A stretch of DNA of 64,000 nucleotides from Escarpia spicata (taxonomy: Eukaryota > Annelida > Polychaeta > Sabellida > Siboglinidae): positions 54,688,839-54,752,838 of the forward strand of contig OZ023214.1 of the NCBI GenBank assembly GCA_963995525.1, given 5' to 3'. The position numbers and the translations under genes were made by a program. Numbering within the stretch: position 1 is the first letter of the stretch; each line of letters begins with the position of its first letter. The notes beneath the pieces were generated by a model. That model saw only the letters and a list, made by a program, of their open reading frames with translations. It was not told where the DNA came from and made no database searches. Shown piece after piece: positions 12,195-25,859 of this stretch.

Positions 12195-12982
12195 ATACCG
12201 CTTGGCCGCTCTAATCATAATGGTGTGCATTTGTTGCCGAAGTACAGACATAATTTGAAGACAAAAAACCTAGAACTCGTGTTTCTCAACTTTGGACACC
12301 TGAAGCATGGAGTTACGTGGCTGTTTTGAAGGAACAGAGTGGGATGTTTTTTATGGACAGCTACTTTGACCCCTCTGAACTTGCCGACACTATGTCGTCT
12401 TATGTCAAATTCTGTGAAGAGTCAGTTATCAATACCAGGAAAGCGCGCTTGTACCCGGACAACAAGACCTGGATAAGGAAGGACCTTAAAGTGTACCTTA
12501 ATGAAAAGAAATTTGCATTTCTGCAGGGAAATAAGGATGCATATCGTGAGAAAGAAAAGAAATTTAGAAGACATGCTCGGATTGCCAAATTTGAATTCAA
12601 GAACAAAATCGAGGAAAAATTTAGGAGTGCTTATACTAAGGAGGCATGGAATGTACTCAAAACTATGATGGGTAAGCAACAATTCAAGCAGCCTGTGTGC
12701 CGTACTAGTGATTCTGTTACTGCAGCAAATTAACTTAACCGTTTTTATGCTCGGTTTGATGTTAATGATTTTCGTGGTCAATGTACATCTCTGTGTCAGA
12801 TTGTTGTACCAGAACACATTGAACTCTCTGAGGATGAGGTTGTGAAAACGTTTCCAGATTGAACGTAGACACAGCTTCAGGCTTTCATTGAATGAAAACA
12901 AAGTCTCAAAGACGTGTGCGGCTCAGTCGGGGAGGACTTTTACTACCATATTCCAGGCTCTGCTAGATTCTCACACTGTACC
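12195..12982 (+). mobile_element. LINE internal fragment 2, A-type
   Basis: Contains a 138-codon open frame (12317-12733) covering the linker: SELADTMSSYVKFCEE, NNK/DNKTWIRKDLKVYL, KDAYREKEKKFRRHAR. The frame ends at a TAA (gcaaattaactt) shared by all A copies. Upstream in another frame are LGRSNHN and PKYRHNLKTK from the endonuclease end. A stop (ccagattgaacg) shared by nearly all copies lies near 12858. The RT core is absent. Confidence 0.82.
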
Positions 12983-14337
12983 AATAGAAGATCAAGGACA
13001 CCGTGGATGTGTTGATATTCTGAGTGATTGATGATTAAGGACACGACGGATATGATGAAAACTGGGTTGTTGAGGGTCAAGGTACTTCGATGTATAGCTA
13101 CTCAATCTGTTTAATCACGAAGGACACTGTGGATATGTTGGTACTCTGTTTGGTTGATGTCCATGGTGATAGTGTATGTGTCTGTACTCTGTGTGGTTGA
13201 TTATAATGACACTATGGATATATTAATATCCTGTCTGATTGAGTGTGAATGTGTTGGTACTCTGTGTGGTTAATAAACAAGAACACGGCGAATGTGATTA
13301 ACACTGTGTGATTGATGATCAAGGACATTGCGGTTGTGATGGACACTGTGTGGTTGATGTTCAAGGAATCAGTGGATGTGTACATACCCTGAGTGACTGA
13401 TTACCATGGACATTGTGGATGTATTTGTACTCCCTGCTGTTGAGGGACACTGTTTTGTTGATGATCAAGGACACTGCGGATATGATGTACACTGTGTGAT
13501 TGTTGATCGAAAAATGCTGATACTCTGTGTGGTTTAGGATTATAAACACTGTGTATGTGTTGGGCACTGTGCAGTTGATGATCATGGATATTTCAGTTGT
13601 TTTGACACTCTGCGTCATTGAAGATCTTGGATTCTATGGATGTGTTTAAGATCATGGACAGTGTGGATGTGGTGGTTGAGGATCGCAGAGATTGGATGTG
13701 TTGACATTGTATGGTTGAGGAACAAGCACTCTGTGGAGTTTTATACTGTGTGTGATTGAAGATCATGGACATTGTTGATGAGTTCATACTCTGAGTTAAT
13801 GATCAAGGATGCTGTGGATGTATTGGTACTCTGGGTGGTTGAAAATCACAGACTATTGATGTGTTGATACTGTGAGTGGTTTAGTATTGTGAAAACTGCA
13901 GATCATGGACAGTGTAAATTTGTTGGACACTATGTATTTGATGATCATGGATACTGTGGATGTGTTGGACACTGTTGATTGAGGTTCATGTACATTGTGG
14001 ATATGTTGTCACAGAGTTTGAGGATCATGGACACTATGTATGTGTTGGCACTCTGTGTTGTATATTATTGTGAAAACACCAGATGTATTTATACTCTGTG
14101 TGATTGAAGATCATGGACAGGGTGGATGTGTCAATACTCTCTGGTTGATGATCAATGATGCTGTGTATATGTTAAGACTGTGATTCCGGATCGTGGAATC
14201 TGGGTGTGTATACACTATGTGGTTTGGTATTGTAAACACTGCAGATTTGTTGGTGTTGGACACGCTGTGTGGTTGATGATCAAGGACACTGTTGATGTAT
14301 TGATACTCTGTGTGGTTTAGTATTGTGAACACAAAAT

Positions 14338-15783
14338 ATGTATTTATATTCTCTATATTTGAGGATTATGGATATTAAAGATGTGTTAATACCAAGTCTG
14401 GTTGACGATCATGGAGGCTGGATGTGTTGAAAGTGTAGTTGAGGATCAAAGAAAATGAAAACTGTGTTGTTGAGGGTCAAGGTACTTCGATGTATAGGTA
14501 CTCACTCTGGTTAATCATGAAGGACACTGTGGATATGTAGGTAGTCTGAGTGGTTGATGACCATGGACATAGTAGATGTGTCTCTGTACACTGTGTGGTT
14601 GATTATCGTGGACTGTATGGATGTGTTAATATCCTGTCTGATTGAGTGTGAATGTGTTGGTACTTTGTGTGGTTGATAAACAAGGACACGGCAAATGTGA
14701 TGAACACTGTGTGGTTGATGATCAAAAACATTGCGATTGTGTTGGATACTGTGTGGTTGATGACCATGGACATTGTGGATGTGTTTTGAAACTGTGTGGT
14801 TAATGTTCAAGGACACTGTGGATGTGTACATACCCTGAGTGACTGATTACCATGGTCATTGTGGATGTATTTGTACTCCCTGCGGTTGAGGGACACTGTG
14901 TTGTTGATGATCAAGGACATTGCGGAAATGATGTACACTCTGAGATTGATGATCGACAAATGCTGATACTCTCTGTGGTTGAGGGTAATAAACACTGTGG
15001 ATGTGTTGGGCACTGTGCAGTTGATGATCATGAACATTTCAATTGTGTTGACACTATGTCATTGAAGATCTTGGATTCTATTAATGTGTTTACGATCATG
15101 GACACTGTGGATGTGGTGGTTGAGGATCGCAGAAATTGGAAGTATTGATATTGTATGGTTGAGGAACAAGCACTCTGTGGAGTTTTATACTTTGTGTGAT
15201 TAAAGATCTTGGACATTGTTGATGAATTCATACTCTGAGTTGATGATCAAGGATGCTGTGGATGTATTGGTACTCTGAGTGGTTGAAAATCACAGACTCT
15301 TTTGATGTGTTGATACTGTGCGTGGTTTAGTATTGTGAAAACTTCAGATCATGGACAGTGTAAATGTGTTGGACACTATGTATTTGATGATCATGGATAC
15401 TGTGGATGTGTTGGACACTGTTGATTGAGGATCATGTACATTGTGGATGTGTTGTCACTGAGGTTGAGGATCATGGACACTATGTATGTGTTTTCACTCT
15501 GTGTTGTGTATTATTGTGAAAACTCCAGAAGTATTTATACTCTGTGTGATCGAAGATCATGGACAGGGTGGATGTGTCAATACTCTCTGGTTGATGATCA
15601 ATGATGCTGTGTATATGTTACGACTGTGATTCCGGATCGTGGAAACTGGGTGTGTTTACACTATGTGGTTTAGTATTGTAAACATTGCAGATTTGTTGGT
15701 GTTGGACACGCTGTGTGGATGATGATCAAGGACACTGTTGATGTATTGATACTCTGTGTGGTTTAGTATTGTGAACACAAAAT
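14338..15783. repeat. HOR unit 9 (1,446 bp, LINE-free)
   Basis: Same length as units 1, 2, 4 and 5. Its left half is close to those units (the 106-codon open frame at 14511-14831 is nearly unchanged from 174-494); its right half is more diverged. Confidence 0.9.
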
Positions 15784-17223
15784 ATGTATTTATATTCTCT
15801 ATATTTGAGGATTATGGATATTAAGGATGTGTTAATACCAAGTCTGGTTGACGATCATGGAGGCTGGATGTGTTGAAAGTGTAGTTGAGGATCAAAGAAA
15901 ATGAAAACTGTGTTGTTGAGGGTCAAGGTACTTCGATGTATAGGTACTCACTCTGGTTAATCACGAAGGACACTGTGGATATGTAGGTAGTCTGAGAGGT
16001 TGATGACCATGGACATAGTGGATGTGTCTCAGTACACTGTGTGATTGATTATCGTGGACTGTAAGGATGTGTTAATATCCTGTCTGATTGAGTGTGAATG
16101 TGTTGGTACTTTGTGTGGTTGATAAACAAGGACAAGGCAAATGTGATGAAAACTGTGTGGTTGATGATCAAGAACATTGCGATTGTGTTGGATACTGTGT
16201 GGTTGATGACCATGGACATTGTGGATGTGTTTTGACACTGTGTGGTTAATGTTCAAGGGCACTGTGGATGTGTACATACCCTGAGTGGCTGATTACCATT
16301 GTCTTTGTGGATGTATTTGTACTCCCTGCGGTTGAGGGACACTGTGTTATTGATGATCAAGGACATTGCGGAAATGATGTACACTCTGAGATTGATGATC
16401 GAAAAATGCTGATACTCTCTGTGGTTGAGGGTAATAAACACTGTGGATGTGTTGGGCACTGTGCAGTTGATGATCATGGATATTTCAATTGTGTTTTCAC
16501 TCTGCGTCATTGAAGATTTTTGATTCTATGGATGTGTCTACGATCATGGACACTGTGGATGTGGTGGTTGAGGATCGCAGAAATTGGAAGTGTTGATATT
16601 GTATGGTTGAGGAACAAGCACTCTGTGGAGTTTTATACTTTGTGTGATTAAAGATCATGGATATTGTTGATGAATTCATACTCTGAGTTGATGATCAAAG
16701 ATGCTGTGGATGTATTGGTACTCTGAGTGGTTGAAAATCACAGACTCTATTGATGTGTTGATACTGTGCTTTGTTTAGTATTGTGAAAACTGCCGATCAT
16801 GGAGAGTGTATACGTGTTGGACACTCTGTGTATTTGATGATCATGGATAGTGTGGATGTGTTGGAGACTGTTGACTGAGGATCATGTACATAGTGGATGT
16901 GTTGTCACTGAGTTTGAGGATCATGGACACTATGTATCTGTTGGTATTGTGTGTTGTATATTATTGTGAAAACTCCAGGTGTATTTATACTCTGTGTGAT
17001 CGAAGATCATGTACAGGGTGGATGTATGGTTGATGATCAATGATGCTGTGTATATATTACGACTGTGTGATTCCGGATCATGGAAACTGGGCGGTGTTGA
17101 CAGTGTGGTTTACTATTGTAAACACTGCAGATGTATTGGTGTTGGACACGTTGTGTGGTTGATGATCAAGGACACTGTTGATGTATTGATACTATGTGTG
17201 GTTTATTATTGTGAACACAAAAT
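15784..17223. repeat. HOR unit 10 (1,440 bp, LINE-free)
   Basis: LINE-free unit ending at a variant landmark (aatatatatttatatt), which recurs at 41375 and 51803, in each case directly before an A-type LINE fragment. Confidence 0.88.
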
Positions 17224-17363
17224 ATATATTTATATTATCTATGTTTGAGGATTTTGGATATTAAGGATGTGTTAATACCAAGTCTGGTTGACGATCATGG
17301 AGACTGGATGTGTTGAAAGTGTAGTTGAGGATCAAGGATACTGTGGATGTGTTGGTATTCTGT

Positions 17364-18157
17364 AAACCACTTGGCCGCTCTAAACATAACGCTGTGCATT
17401 TGTTGCCGAAGTACAGACATAATTTGAAGAAAAAAAAACCTAGAACTCGTGTTTCTCAACTTTGGACACCTGAAGCATGGAGTTACGTGGCTGTTTTGAA
17501 GGAACAGAGTGGGATGTTTTTTTATGGACAGCTACTTTGACCCCTCTGAACTTGCCGACACAATGTTGTCTTATGTCAAATTCTGTGAAGAGTCAGTTAT
17601 CAATACCAGGAAAGCGCGCTTGTACCCGAACAACAAGACCTGGATAAGGAAGGACCTTAAAGTGTACCTTAATCAAAAGAAATTAGCATTTCTGCAGGGA
17701 AATAAGGATGCATATCGTGAGAAAGAAAAGAAATTTAGAAGACATGCTAGGATGGCCAAATTTGAATTTAAGAACAAAATCGAGGAAAAATTTTGGAGTG
17801 CTAATACTAAGGAGGCATGGAATGTACTCAAAACTAGGATGGGTAAGCAACAACAACAACAAGCAGCCTGTGTGCCGTACTGGTGATTATGTTACTGCAG
17901 CAAATTAACTTAACCGTTTTTATGCTCGGTTTGATGTTAATGATTTTCGTGGTCAATGTACATCTCTGTGTCAGATTGTTGTTCCAGAACACATTGAACT
18001 CTCTGAGGATGAGGTTGTGAAAACGTTTCCAGATTGAACGCAGACACAGTTTCAGGCTTTCATTGAATGAAAACAAAGTCTCAAAGATGTGTGCGGCTCA
18101 GTCAGTGAGGATTTTTATTACCATATTCCAGGCTCTGCTAGATTCTCACACTGTACC
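17364..18157 (+). mobile_element. LINE internal fragment 3, A-type with (CAA)5
   Basis: As fragment 2, but acaattcaagc has become a (caa)5 run at 17848-17862, a net gain of 4 bp that shifts the frame (open frame 17509-17886 ends in QQQQQAACVPYW). It is followed 230 bp later by a minus-strand LINE 3' end. Confidence 0.82.
17848..17862 (+). repeat. (CAA)5 run in LINE fragment 3
   Basis: Five caa triplets where other LINE copies have caacaattcaag. It looks like replication slippage with loss of the ttc. Confidence 0.9.
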
Positions 18158-18389
18158 AATAGAAGATCAAGGACACCGTGGATGTGTTGATATTCTGAGT
18201 GATTGATGATCAAGGACACTGCATATATGATGAAAACTGTGTTGTTGAGGGTCAATGTACTTCGATGTATAGCTACTCAATCTGTTTAATCACGAAGGAC
18301 ACTGTGGATATGTTGGTACTCTGTGTGGTTGATGACCATGGAGATAGTGTATGTGTCTGTACACTGGGTGGTTGATTATCATGGACACT

Positions 18390-19170
18390 ATAATAATAAA
18401 CTTTATTTATACACCATCAAATCCGGGACTAATGACCCCCGTTCACGGGTGTTTACAAATTGCCAATCATCTATGTAGCATAAAAACACTTTTAAGAGAA
18501 TAAATAACAAAATAAATTAAATTAGCAAACACTATCATAGTATATAGTGGATGCATATATATATATATAAGCCTAAGTATAGTAAAATTACAGGTAAATG
18601 CAATGATAAAATAAACGATTAGCAAAAGTGCTGAACAGCTGAACCTACAGGAAAATATATATATATAATAAAAAAATATATATAAATGAATACCAAATAA
18701 ATAATATAAAAGCCTAATTTACATTCAATAATTTGAATAGATACTAAAATGTGATTCTGAGATAAATAAGACTAAAAATGTATTAAAACTATACGCATGA
18801 ATAAAGCAAAGGTTAAATTATGTCTGGTTATATTAATTTGAGAACAGAAATGTCTTCAATAATTATCCAAACTATCTAGTGTTCTGAATCGCGCGTAGCT
18901 CCAGAGGCAGAGAGTTCCACAATGTCGGCCCAGCACATGCACATGCCCGGCGACCATAACGTTCTAGGGTTACGTGAGGAACATTCAAAAGCAGACCACC
19001 GCCAGAGCGTAAGGTCCTGCGTGGTGCGTAACGATGTAGCAGTGACGCGAGATACACTGGAGTGCCTGCATACAGTGCCGTGTGTACAACCATGAGTAAC
19101 TTGTACTCGATGCGCTTTCTCACTGGGAGCCAGTGTAGCTGTTGTAGGGCCGCAGTGATAGATCGCCGGA
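18390..19170 (-). mobile_element. LINE (CR1/L2-like) 3' end, copy 2
   Basis: Same element, ends and satellite insertion site as copy 1, so it was copied with its HOR unit. It differs by scattered substitutions and AT-run lengths (about 18554-18570 and 18655-18690). Confidence 0.85.
18872..19163 (-). pseudogene. LINE ORF2 C-terminal remnant, copy 2
   Basis: Reads RKRIEYKLLMVVHTALYAG, PVYLASLLHRYAPRRTLRS, LERYGRRACACAGP, TLWNSLPLELRAIQNTR and the same TAG as copy 1. It keeps LPLELR, where copy 1 has a cysteine. The shared stop shows it was already dead before duplication. Confidence 0.85.
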
Positions 19171-20468
19171 TATGGATATATTAATATCCTGTCTGATTGA
19201 GTGTCAATGTGTTGGTACTCTGTGTGGTTAATAAATAAGAACACGGCGAATGTGATGAACACTGTGTGATTGATGATCCAGGACATTGCGGTTGTGTTGG
19301 ACACTGTGTGGTTGATGTTTAAGGAATCTGTGGATGTGTCCATACCCTGAGTGACTGATTACCATGGACATTGTGGATGTATTTGTACTCCCTGCGGTTG
19401 ATGGACACTATTTTGTTGATCATCAAGGACACTGCGGATATGATATACACTGTGTGATTGGTTATCGAAAAATGCTGATACTCTGTGTGGTTGAGAATTA
19501 TAAACACTGTGTATGTGTTGGGCACTGTGCAGTTGATGATCATGGATATTTCAGTTGTGTTGACACTCTGCGTCATTGAAGAACTTGGATTCTATGGATG
19601 TGTTTACGATCATGGACACTGTGGATGTGGTGGTTGAGGATCGCAGAGATTGGATGTGTTGATATTATATGGTTGAGGAACAAGCACACTGTGGAGTTTT
19701 ATACTTTGTGCGGTTGAAGATCATGGACATTGTTGATGAGTTCATACTCTGAGTTGATGATCAAGGATTATGGACAGGGTGGATGTGTCAATACTCTGTG
19801 GTTGATGATCAATGATGCTGTGTATATGTTAAGACTGTGTGATTCTGGATCGTGGGAACTGGGGTGTGTTTACACTGTGTGGTTTAGTATTGTAAACACT
19901 GCAGATGTGTGTGAGTTCATTCTCTGAGTTGATGATCAAGGATGCTCTGGATTTATTGGTACTCTGAGTGGGTGAAAATCACAGACTATTGATGCGTTGA
20001 TACTGTGCGTGGTTTAGTATTGTGAAAACTTCAGATCATGGACAGTATAAACGTGTAAGACACTGTGTATTTGATGATGATGGATACTGTGGATGTGTTG
20101 GACACTGTTAATTGAGGATCATATTCATTGTGGATGTTTTGTCACTGAGGTTGAGGATCATGGACACAGTATGTGTTGGCACCCGGTGTTTTATATTATT
20201 GTGAAAATTCCAGATGTATTTATACTGTGTGTGATTGAAGATCATGGACAGGGTGGATGTGCCAATACTCTCTGGTTGATGATCAATGAAGCTTTGTATA
20301 TGTTAAGACTGTGATTCCGGATTTTGGAAACTGATTGTGTTTACACTATGTGGTTTGGTATTGTATACACTGCAAATGGTTTGGTGTTGGACACGCTGTG
20401 TGGTTGATAATCAAGGACTCTCTTGATATATTGATAATCTGTATGGTTTAATATTGTGAACACAACAT

Positions 20469-21266
20469 ATGTATTGCTTTTCTCTACGTTTGAGGATTAT
20501 GGATATTATGGATGTGTTAATACCCAGTCTGGTTGAGGATCATCGAGACTGGATTTGTTCAAACTGTGTAGTTGAGGATCAAGGACACTGTGTGTGTGTT
20601 GGTACTCTGTGTGGTTGATTATCAAGGACACTGTGAATGTGTTGGTACTCTGGCTGGTTTCCGATCGTGGACACTGTGGATGCATATCACTCAATTTGGT
20701 TGATGATCAATAACACCGCGGGTGTGACCAATACTGTGCGACTGATGTTCAAGTACATTGCATATGTGTTAGCCACTATGGGATAGAGGATCGAGGGCAC
20801 CGTGGATGTGTTGGTACACTGTATGATTGATGATCAAGGACACGGCGGATGTGAAGAAAGTTGTGTGGTTAAGATTCAAGGTTACTGTGGATATGTAGGC
20901 ACTCTGTGTGGTTGATGACCATGACCATTGTGGATGTGTTGTCACTGAGTTTGAGGATCATGGACACTATGTATGTGTTGGCACTCTGTGTTGTATATTA
21001 TTGTGTAGATGTATTTATACTCTGGGTGATTGAAGATCATGGACAAGGTGGATGTGTCAATACTCTGTGGTTGATGATCAATGACGCTGTGTATATGTTA
21101 CGACTGTGTGATTCCGGATTGTGGAAACTGGGCGGTGTTGACACTGTGTGGTTTAGTATTGTAAACACTGCAGATGTGTTGGTGTTGGACACGCTGTGTG
21201 GATGTTGATCAAGGACACTGTTGATGTATTGATACTCTGTGTGGTTTAGTATTTTGAACACAAAAT
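20469..21266. repeat. HOR unit 12, short class (798 bp)
   Basis: Second short unit, same length as unit 7, with the aacaccgcgggtgtgacc block near 20711. Confidence 0.9.
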
Positions 21267-23506
21267 ATGTATTTATATTCTCTATGTTTGAGGATTATGG
21301 ATATTAAGGATGTGTTGAAAGTGTAGATGAGGATCAAGGATACTGTGGATGTGTTTGTATTCTGTACACCACATGGCCGCTCTAACCATAACGCTGTGCA
21401 TTTGTTGCCAAAGTACAGCCAACATTTGAAGACTAAAAAACCTTGAACTCGTGTTTCTCAACTCTGGACACCTAAGCATGGAGGAGTTACGTGGTGGTTT
21501 TGAAGGAACAGAGTGGGATGTTTTTACGGACAGCTGCTTAGAACCCTCTGAATTTGCGGACACAATATCGTCTTATGTCAAATTCTGTGTAGAGTCAGTT
21601 ATCAATACCAGGACAGTGCGCTACTACCCGAACAACAAGCACTGGATAATGAAGGACCTTATAGTGTACCTGAATCAAAAGACATTTACATTTCTGCAGG
21701 GAAAGAAGGATGCATATCGTGAGAAAGAAAAGGAATTTAGAAGACGCTAGTATTGCCAAACTTGAATTCAAGAACAAAGTCGAGGGAAAATTTAGGAGTG
21801 CTAAAGCTAAGGAGGCATGGAATGGACTCAAAACTAGGATGGGTAAGCAACAATTCAAGCAGCCTGTGTGCCATACTGGTGATTCTGTTACTGCAGCAAA
21901 TGAGCATAACCGTCTTTATGCTCGGATTGATGTTAATGATTTTCGTGGTCAATGTACATCTCTGTGACAGAGTGTTGTACCAGAACACATTGAACTCTCT
22001 GAGGATGAGGTTGTGAAATCGTTTTCAGATTGAACGCAGACACAGCTTCAGGCCTTGATTGAGTGAAAAACAAAGTCTTAAAGACATGTGCGGCTCAGCC
22101 AGGGAGGATTTTTACTACCATATTCCAGGCTCTGCTAGATTCTCACACTGTACCAGTAGAAGATCAAGGACACCGTGGATGTGTTGATATTCTGAGTGAT
22201 TGATGATCAAGGACACGGCGGATATGATGAAAACTGTGTTGTTGAGGTTCAAGTTATTTCGATGTATACTCACTCTGGTTAATCACGAAGGACATTGTGG
22301 ATATGTTGGTACTCTGTGTGGTTGATGACCATGGAGATAGTGGATGTGTATTTACACTGTGTGGTTGATTATCGTGGACACTATGGATATATTAATATCC
22401 TGTCTTATTGAGTGTGAATGTGTTGGTACTCTGTGTTGTTAATAAACAAGAACACGGCGAATGTGATGAACACTGTGTGATTGATGATCAAGGTCATTGC
22501 GGTTGTGTTGGACACTGTGTGGTTAATGTTCAAGGAATCTGTGGATGTGTACATACCCTGAGTGACTGATTACCATGGACATTGTGGATGTATTTGTACT
22601 CTCTGCGGTTGAGGGACACTGTGTTGTTGATGATGAAGGACACTGCGAATATGATGTACACTGTGTGATTGATGATCGAAAAATGCTGATACTGTCTGTG
22701 GTTGAGGGTAATAAACACGGTGGATGTGTTGCGCACTGTGCAGTTGATGATCATGGATATTTCAATTGTGTTGTCACTCTGCGTCATTGAAGATCTTTGA
22801 TTCTATGGATGTGTTTACGATCATGGACAATGTGGATGTGGTGGTTGAGGATCGCAGAGATTGGATGTGTTGACATTGTATGGTTGAGGAACAAGCACTC
22901 TGTGGAGTTTTATACTTTGTGTGATTGAAGATCATGGACATTGTTGATGAGTTCATACTCTGAGTTGATGATAAAGGATGCTGTGGATGTATTGGTACTC
23001 TGAGTGGTTGAAAATCACACTCTATTGATGTGTTGATACTCTGCGTGGTTTAGTATTGTGAAAACTGCAGATCATGGAGAGTGTATACGTGTTGGACACT
23101 CTGTGTATTTGATGATCATGGATAGTGTGGATGTGTTGGACACTGTTAACTGAGGATCATGTACATTGTGGATGTGTTGTCACTTAGGTTGAGGATCGTG
23201 GACACTATGTACCTGTTCGTACTGTGTGTTGTGTATTTTTTTGATAACTCCAGATGTATTTATACTCTGTTTGATTTAAGACCATGGACAGGGTGGATGT
23301 GTCAATACTCTGTGGTTGATGATCCATAATGCTGTGTATATGTTAAGACTGTGATTCCGGATCGAGGAAACTGGGTGTGTTTACACTATGTGGTTTGGTA
23401 TTGTAAACACTGCAGATGTGTTGGTGTTGGACACGCTGTGTGGTTGATGATCAAGGGCAGTTGATGTATTGATACTCTGTGTAATTTAGTATTGTGAACA
23501 CAAAAT
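21267..23506. repeat. HOR unit 13 with B-type LINE
   Basis: Holds LINE 21366-22154. The LINE is preceded by gatgaggatcaaggatac, the 5' flank typical of units that follow a short unit. Confidence 0.88.
21366..22154 (+). mobile_element. LINE internal fragment 4, B-type
   Basis: Begins acaccacatggccgc. A 99-codon frame (21451-21750) covers MEELRGGFEGTEWDVF to REKEKEFRRR and is ended by the B-type 2-bp loss (agacgctagtattgcc at about 21742 against agacatgctaggattgcc in A). The linker resumes in another frame (21710-21967) and reads through TAANEHNRLYAR without the A-type TAA, to a TGA at ctgtgacag. Confidence 0.82.
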
Positions 23507-24940
23507 ATGTTTTTATATTTTCTATATTTGAGGATTATGGATATTAAGGATGTGTTAATACTAAGTCTGGTTGACGATCATGGAGACTGGATGTGGTGAA
23601 AGTGTAGTTGAGGATCAAAGAAAATGAAAACTTTTTTTTGAGGGTCAAAGTACTTCGATGTATAGGTACTCACTGTGGTTAATCACGAAGGACACTCTGG
23701 ATATGTAGGTAGTCTGAGTGTTTGATGACGATGCACATAGTGGATGTGTCTGTACACTGTGTGGTTGTTTATCGTGGACTGTATGGATGTGTTAATATCC
23801 TCTCTGATTGAGTGTGAATGTGTTGGTACTTTGTGTGGTTGATAAACAAGGACACGGCGAATGTGATGAACACTGAGTGGTTGACGATCAAGAACATTGC
23901 GATTGTGTTGGATACTGTGTGGTTGATGACCATGGACATTGTGGATGTGTTTGGACACTGTGTGGTTAATGTTCAAGGACACTGTGGATGTGTACATAAC
24001 CTGAGTGACTGATTACCATGGACATTGTGGATGTATTTGTACTCCCTGCGGTTGAGGGACACTGTGTTGTTGATGATGAATGACACTGCGGATATGATGT
24101 ACACTGTGTGATTGATGATCGAAAAATGCTGATACTCTGTGTGGTTGAGGATAATAAACACTGTGGATGTGTTGCGCACTGTGCAGTTGATGATCATGGA
24201 TATTTCAATTGTGTTTTCACTCTGCGTCATTGAAGATTTTTGATTCTATGGATGTGTTTACGATCATGGACACTGTGGATGTGGTGGTTGAGGATCGCAG
24301 AAATTGGATGTGTTGATATTGTATGGTTGAGGAACAAGCACTCTGTGGAGTTTTATACTTTCTGTGATTATAGATCATGGACATTGTTGATGAGTTCATA
24401 CTCTGAGTTGATGATCAATGATGCTGTGGATGTATTGGTACTCTGAGTGTTTGAAAATCATAGACTCTATTGATGTGTTGGTACTGTGCGTGGTTTAGTA
24501 TTGTGAAAACTGCAGATCATGGAGAGTGTAAACGTGTTGGGCACTCTGTGTGTTTGATGATCATTGATACTGTGGATGTGTTGGAGACTGTTGACTGAGG
24601 ATCATGTATATTGTGGATGTGTTGTCACTGAGGTTGAGGATCATGGACACTATGTATCTGTTGGTATTTTGTGTTGTGTATTATTGTGAAAACTCCAGGT
24701 GTATTTATACTCTGTGTGATCGAAGATCATGTACAGGGTGGATGTGTCAATACTGTCTGGTTGATGATCAATGATGCTGTGTATATGTTATGACTGTGTG
24801 ATTCCGGATCGTGGAAACTGGGCGGTGTTGACAATGTGTGGTTTAGTATTGTAAACACTGCATATGTGTTGGTGTTGGACACGCTGTGTGGTTGATGATC
24901 ATGGACACTATTGATGTATTGATACTCTGTGTGGTTTAGT
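23507..24940. repeat. HOR unit 14 (1,434 bp, LINE-free)
   Basis: LINE-free unit with an internal run of eight T at about 23631 (actttttttt) replacing the usual actgtgttgt. Confidence 0.88.
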
Positions 24941-25080
24941 ATGTATTTATATTCTCTATGTTTGAGGATTATGGATATTAAGGATGTGTTAATACCAAGT
25001 CTGGTTGACGATCAAGGAGACTGGATGTGTTGAAAGTGTAGTTGAGGATCGAGGATACTGTGGATGTGTTGGTATTCTGT

Positions 25081-25859
25081 ATACCACTTGGCCGCTCTAA
25101 TCATAATGGTGTGCATTTGTTGCCGAAGTACAGACAAATTCTGAAGAAGAAAAAACCTAGAACTCGTATTTATTAACTCTGGACATCTGAAGCATCAAGG
25201 AGATACGTGGTTCTTTTGAAGGAACAGAGTGGGATGTTTTTATGGACAGCTTCTTTGACCCCTCTGAACTTGTGGACTGTCGTCTGTCAAATACTGTGAA
25301 GAGTCAGTTATCAATGACAGTGCGGTTGTACCCGAACAACAAGGCCTGTATAACGAAGGACTTTAAAGTATACCTGAATCAAAAGAAATTTGCATTTCTG
25401 CAGGGAAATAACGATGCATATCGTGAGAAAGAAAAGAAATTTAGAAGACATGCTAGGATTGCCAAATTTGAATTCAAGAACAAAATCGAGGATAAAATTA
25501 GGAGTGCTAATACTAAGGAGGTATGGAATGTACTCAAAACTAGGATAGGTAAGCAACAATTCAAGCAGCCTGTGTGCCGTACTGGTGATTCTGTTACTGC
25601 AGCAAATTAACTTAACCGTTTTTATGCTCGGTTTGATGTTAATGATTTTCGTGGTCAATGTACATCTCTGTGTCAGATTGTTGTACCAGAACACATTGAA
25701 CTCTCTGAGGATGGGGTTGTGAAAACGTTTCCAGATTGAACGCAGACACAGCTTCAGGCTTTCATTGAATGAAAACAAAGTCTCAAAGACGTGTGCGGCT
25801 CATTTGGGGAGGATTTTTACTACCATATTCCAGGCTGTGCTAGATTCTCACACTGTACC
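25081..25859 (+). mobile_element. LINE internal fragment 5, A-type with short deletion
   Basis: Open frame 25242-25610 (122 codons). Around 25275 the usual codons between ELAD and the NTR/R-LYP motif are shortened (gtggactgtcgtctgtcaaa), a deletion shared with fragment 7, which marks the two as close relatives. Nearby, a frame starting at 25765 reads the RT start (KTCAAHLGRIFTTIFQ) straight into satellite. Confidence 0.82.

Larger units (their letters stand above)
9819..14337. repeat. Composite HOR unit 8 with two LINE fragments and a LINE 3' end
   Basis: Begins like a B-type LINE unit (LINE 9918-10708), then carries the minus-strand LINE 3' end (10941-11723). At 12161-12165 (gatca) it jumps directly from the middle of one unit to the sequence that normally lies just before a LINE, so an A-type LINE (12195-12982) follows. 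About 1 kb of satellite including a landmark is missing there. From about 13600 the sequence is the same as the LINE-free units of the left arm. Confidence 0.85.
17224..20468. repeat. HOR unit 11 with A-type LINE and LINE 3' end
   Basis: Carries LINE 17364-18157 and the minus-strand LINE 3' end 18390-19170, then satellite in the long form (duplicated gacagggtgg segment near 19774). Confidence 0.87.

Noticed and set aside
12317..12733. 138-codon frame as a possible functional host gene
   Set aside because: It is the LINE linker between endonuclease and RT, lacks catalytic residues, ends at a stop private to the A subtype, and exists in many equally decayed copies.
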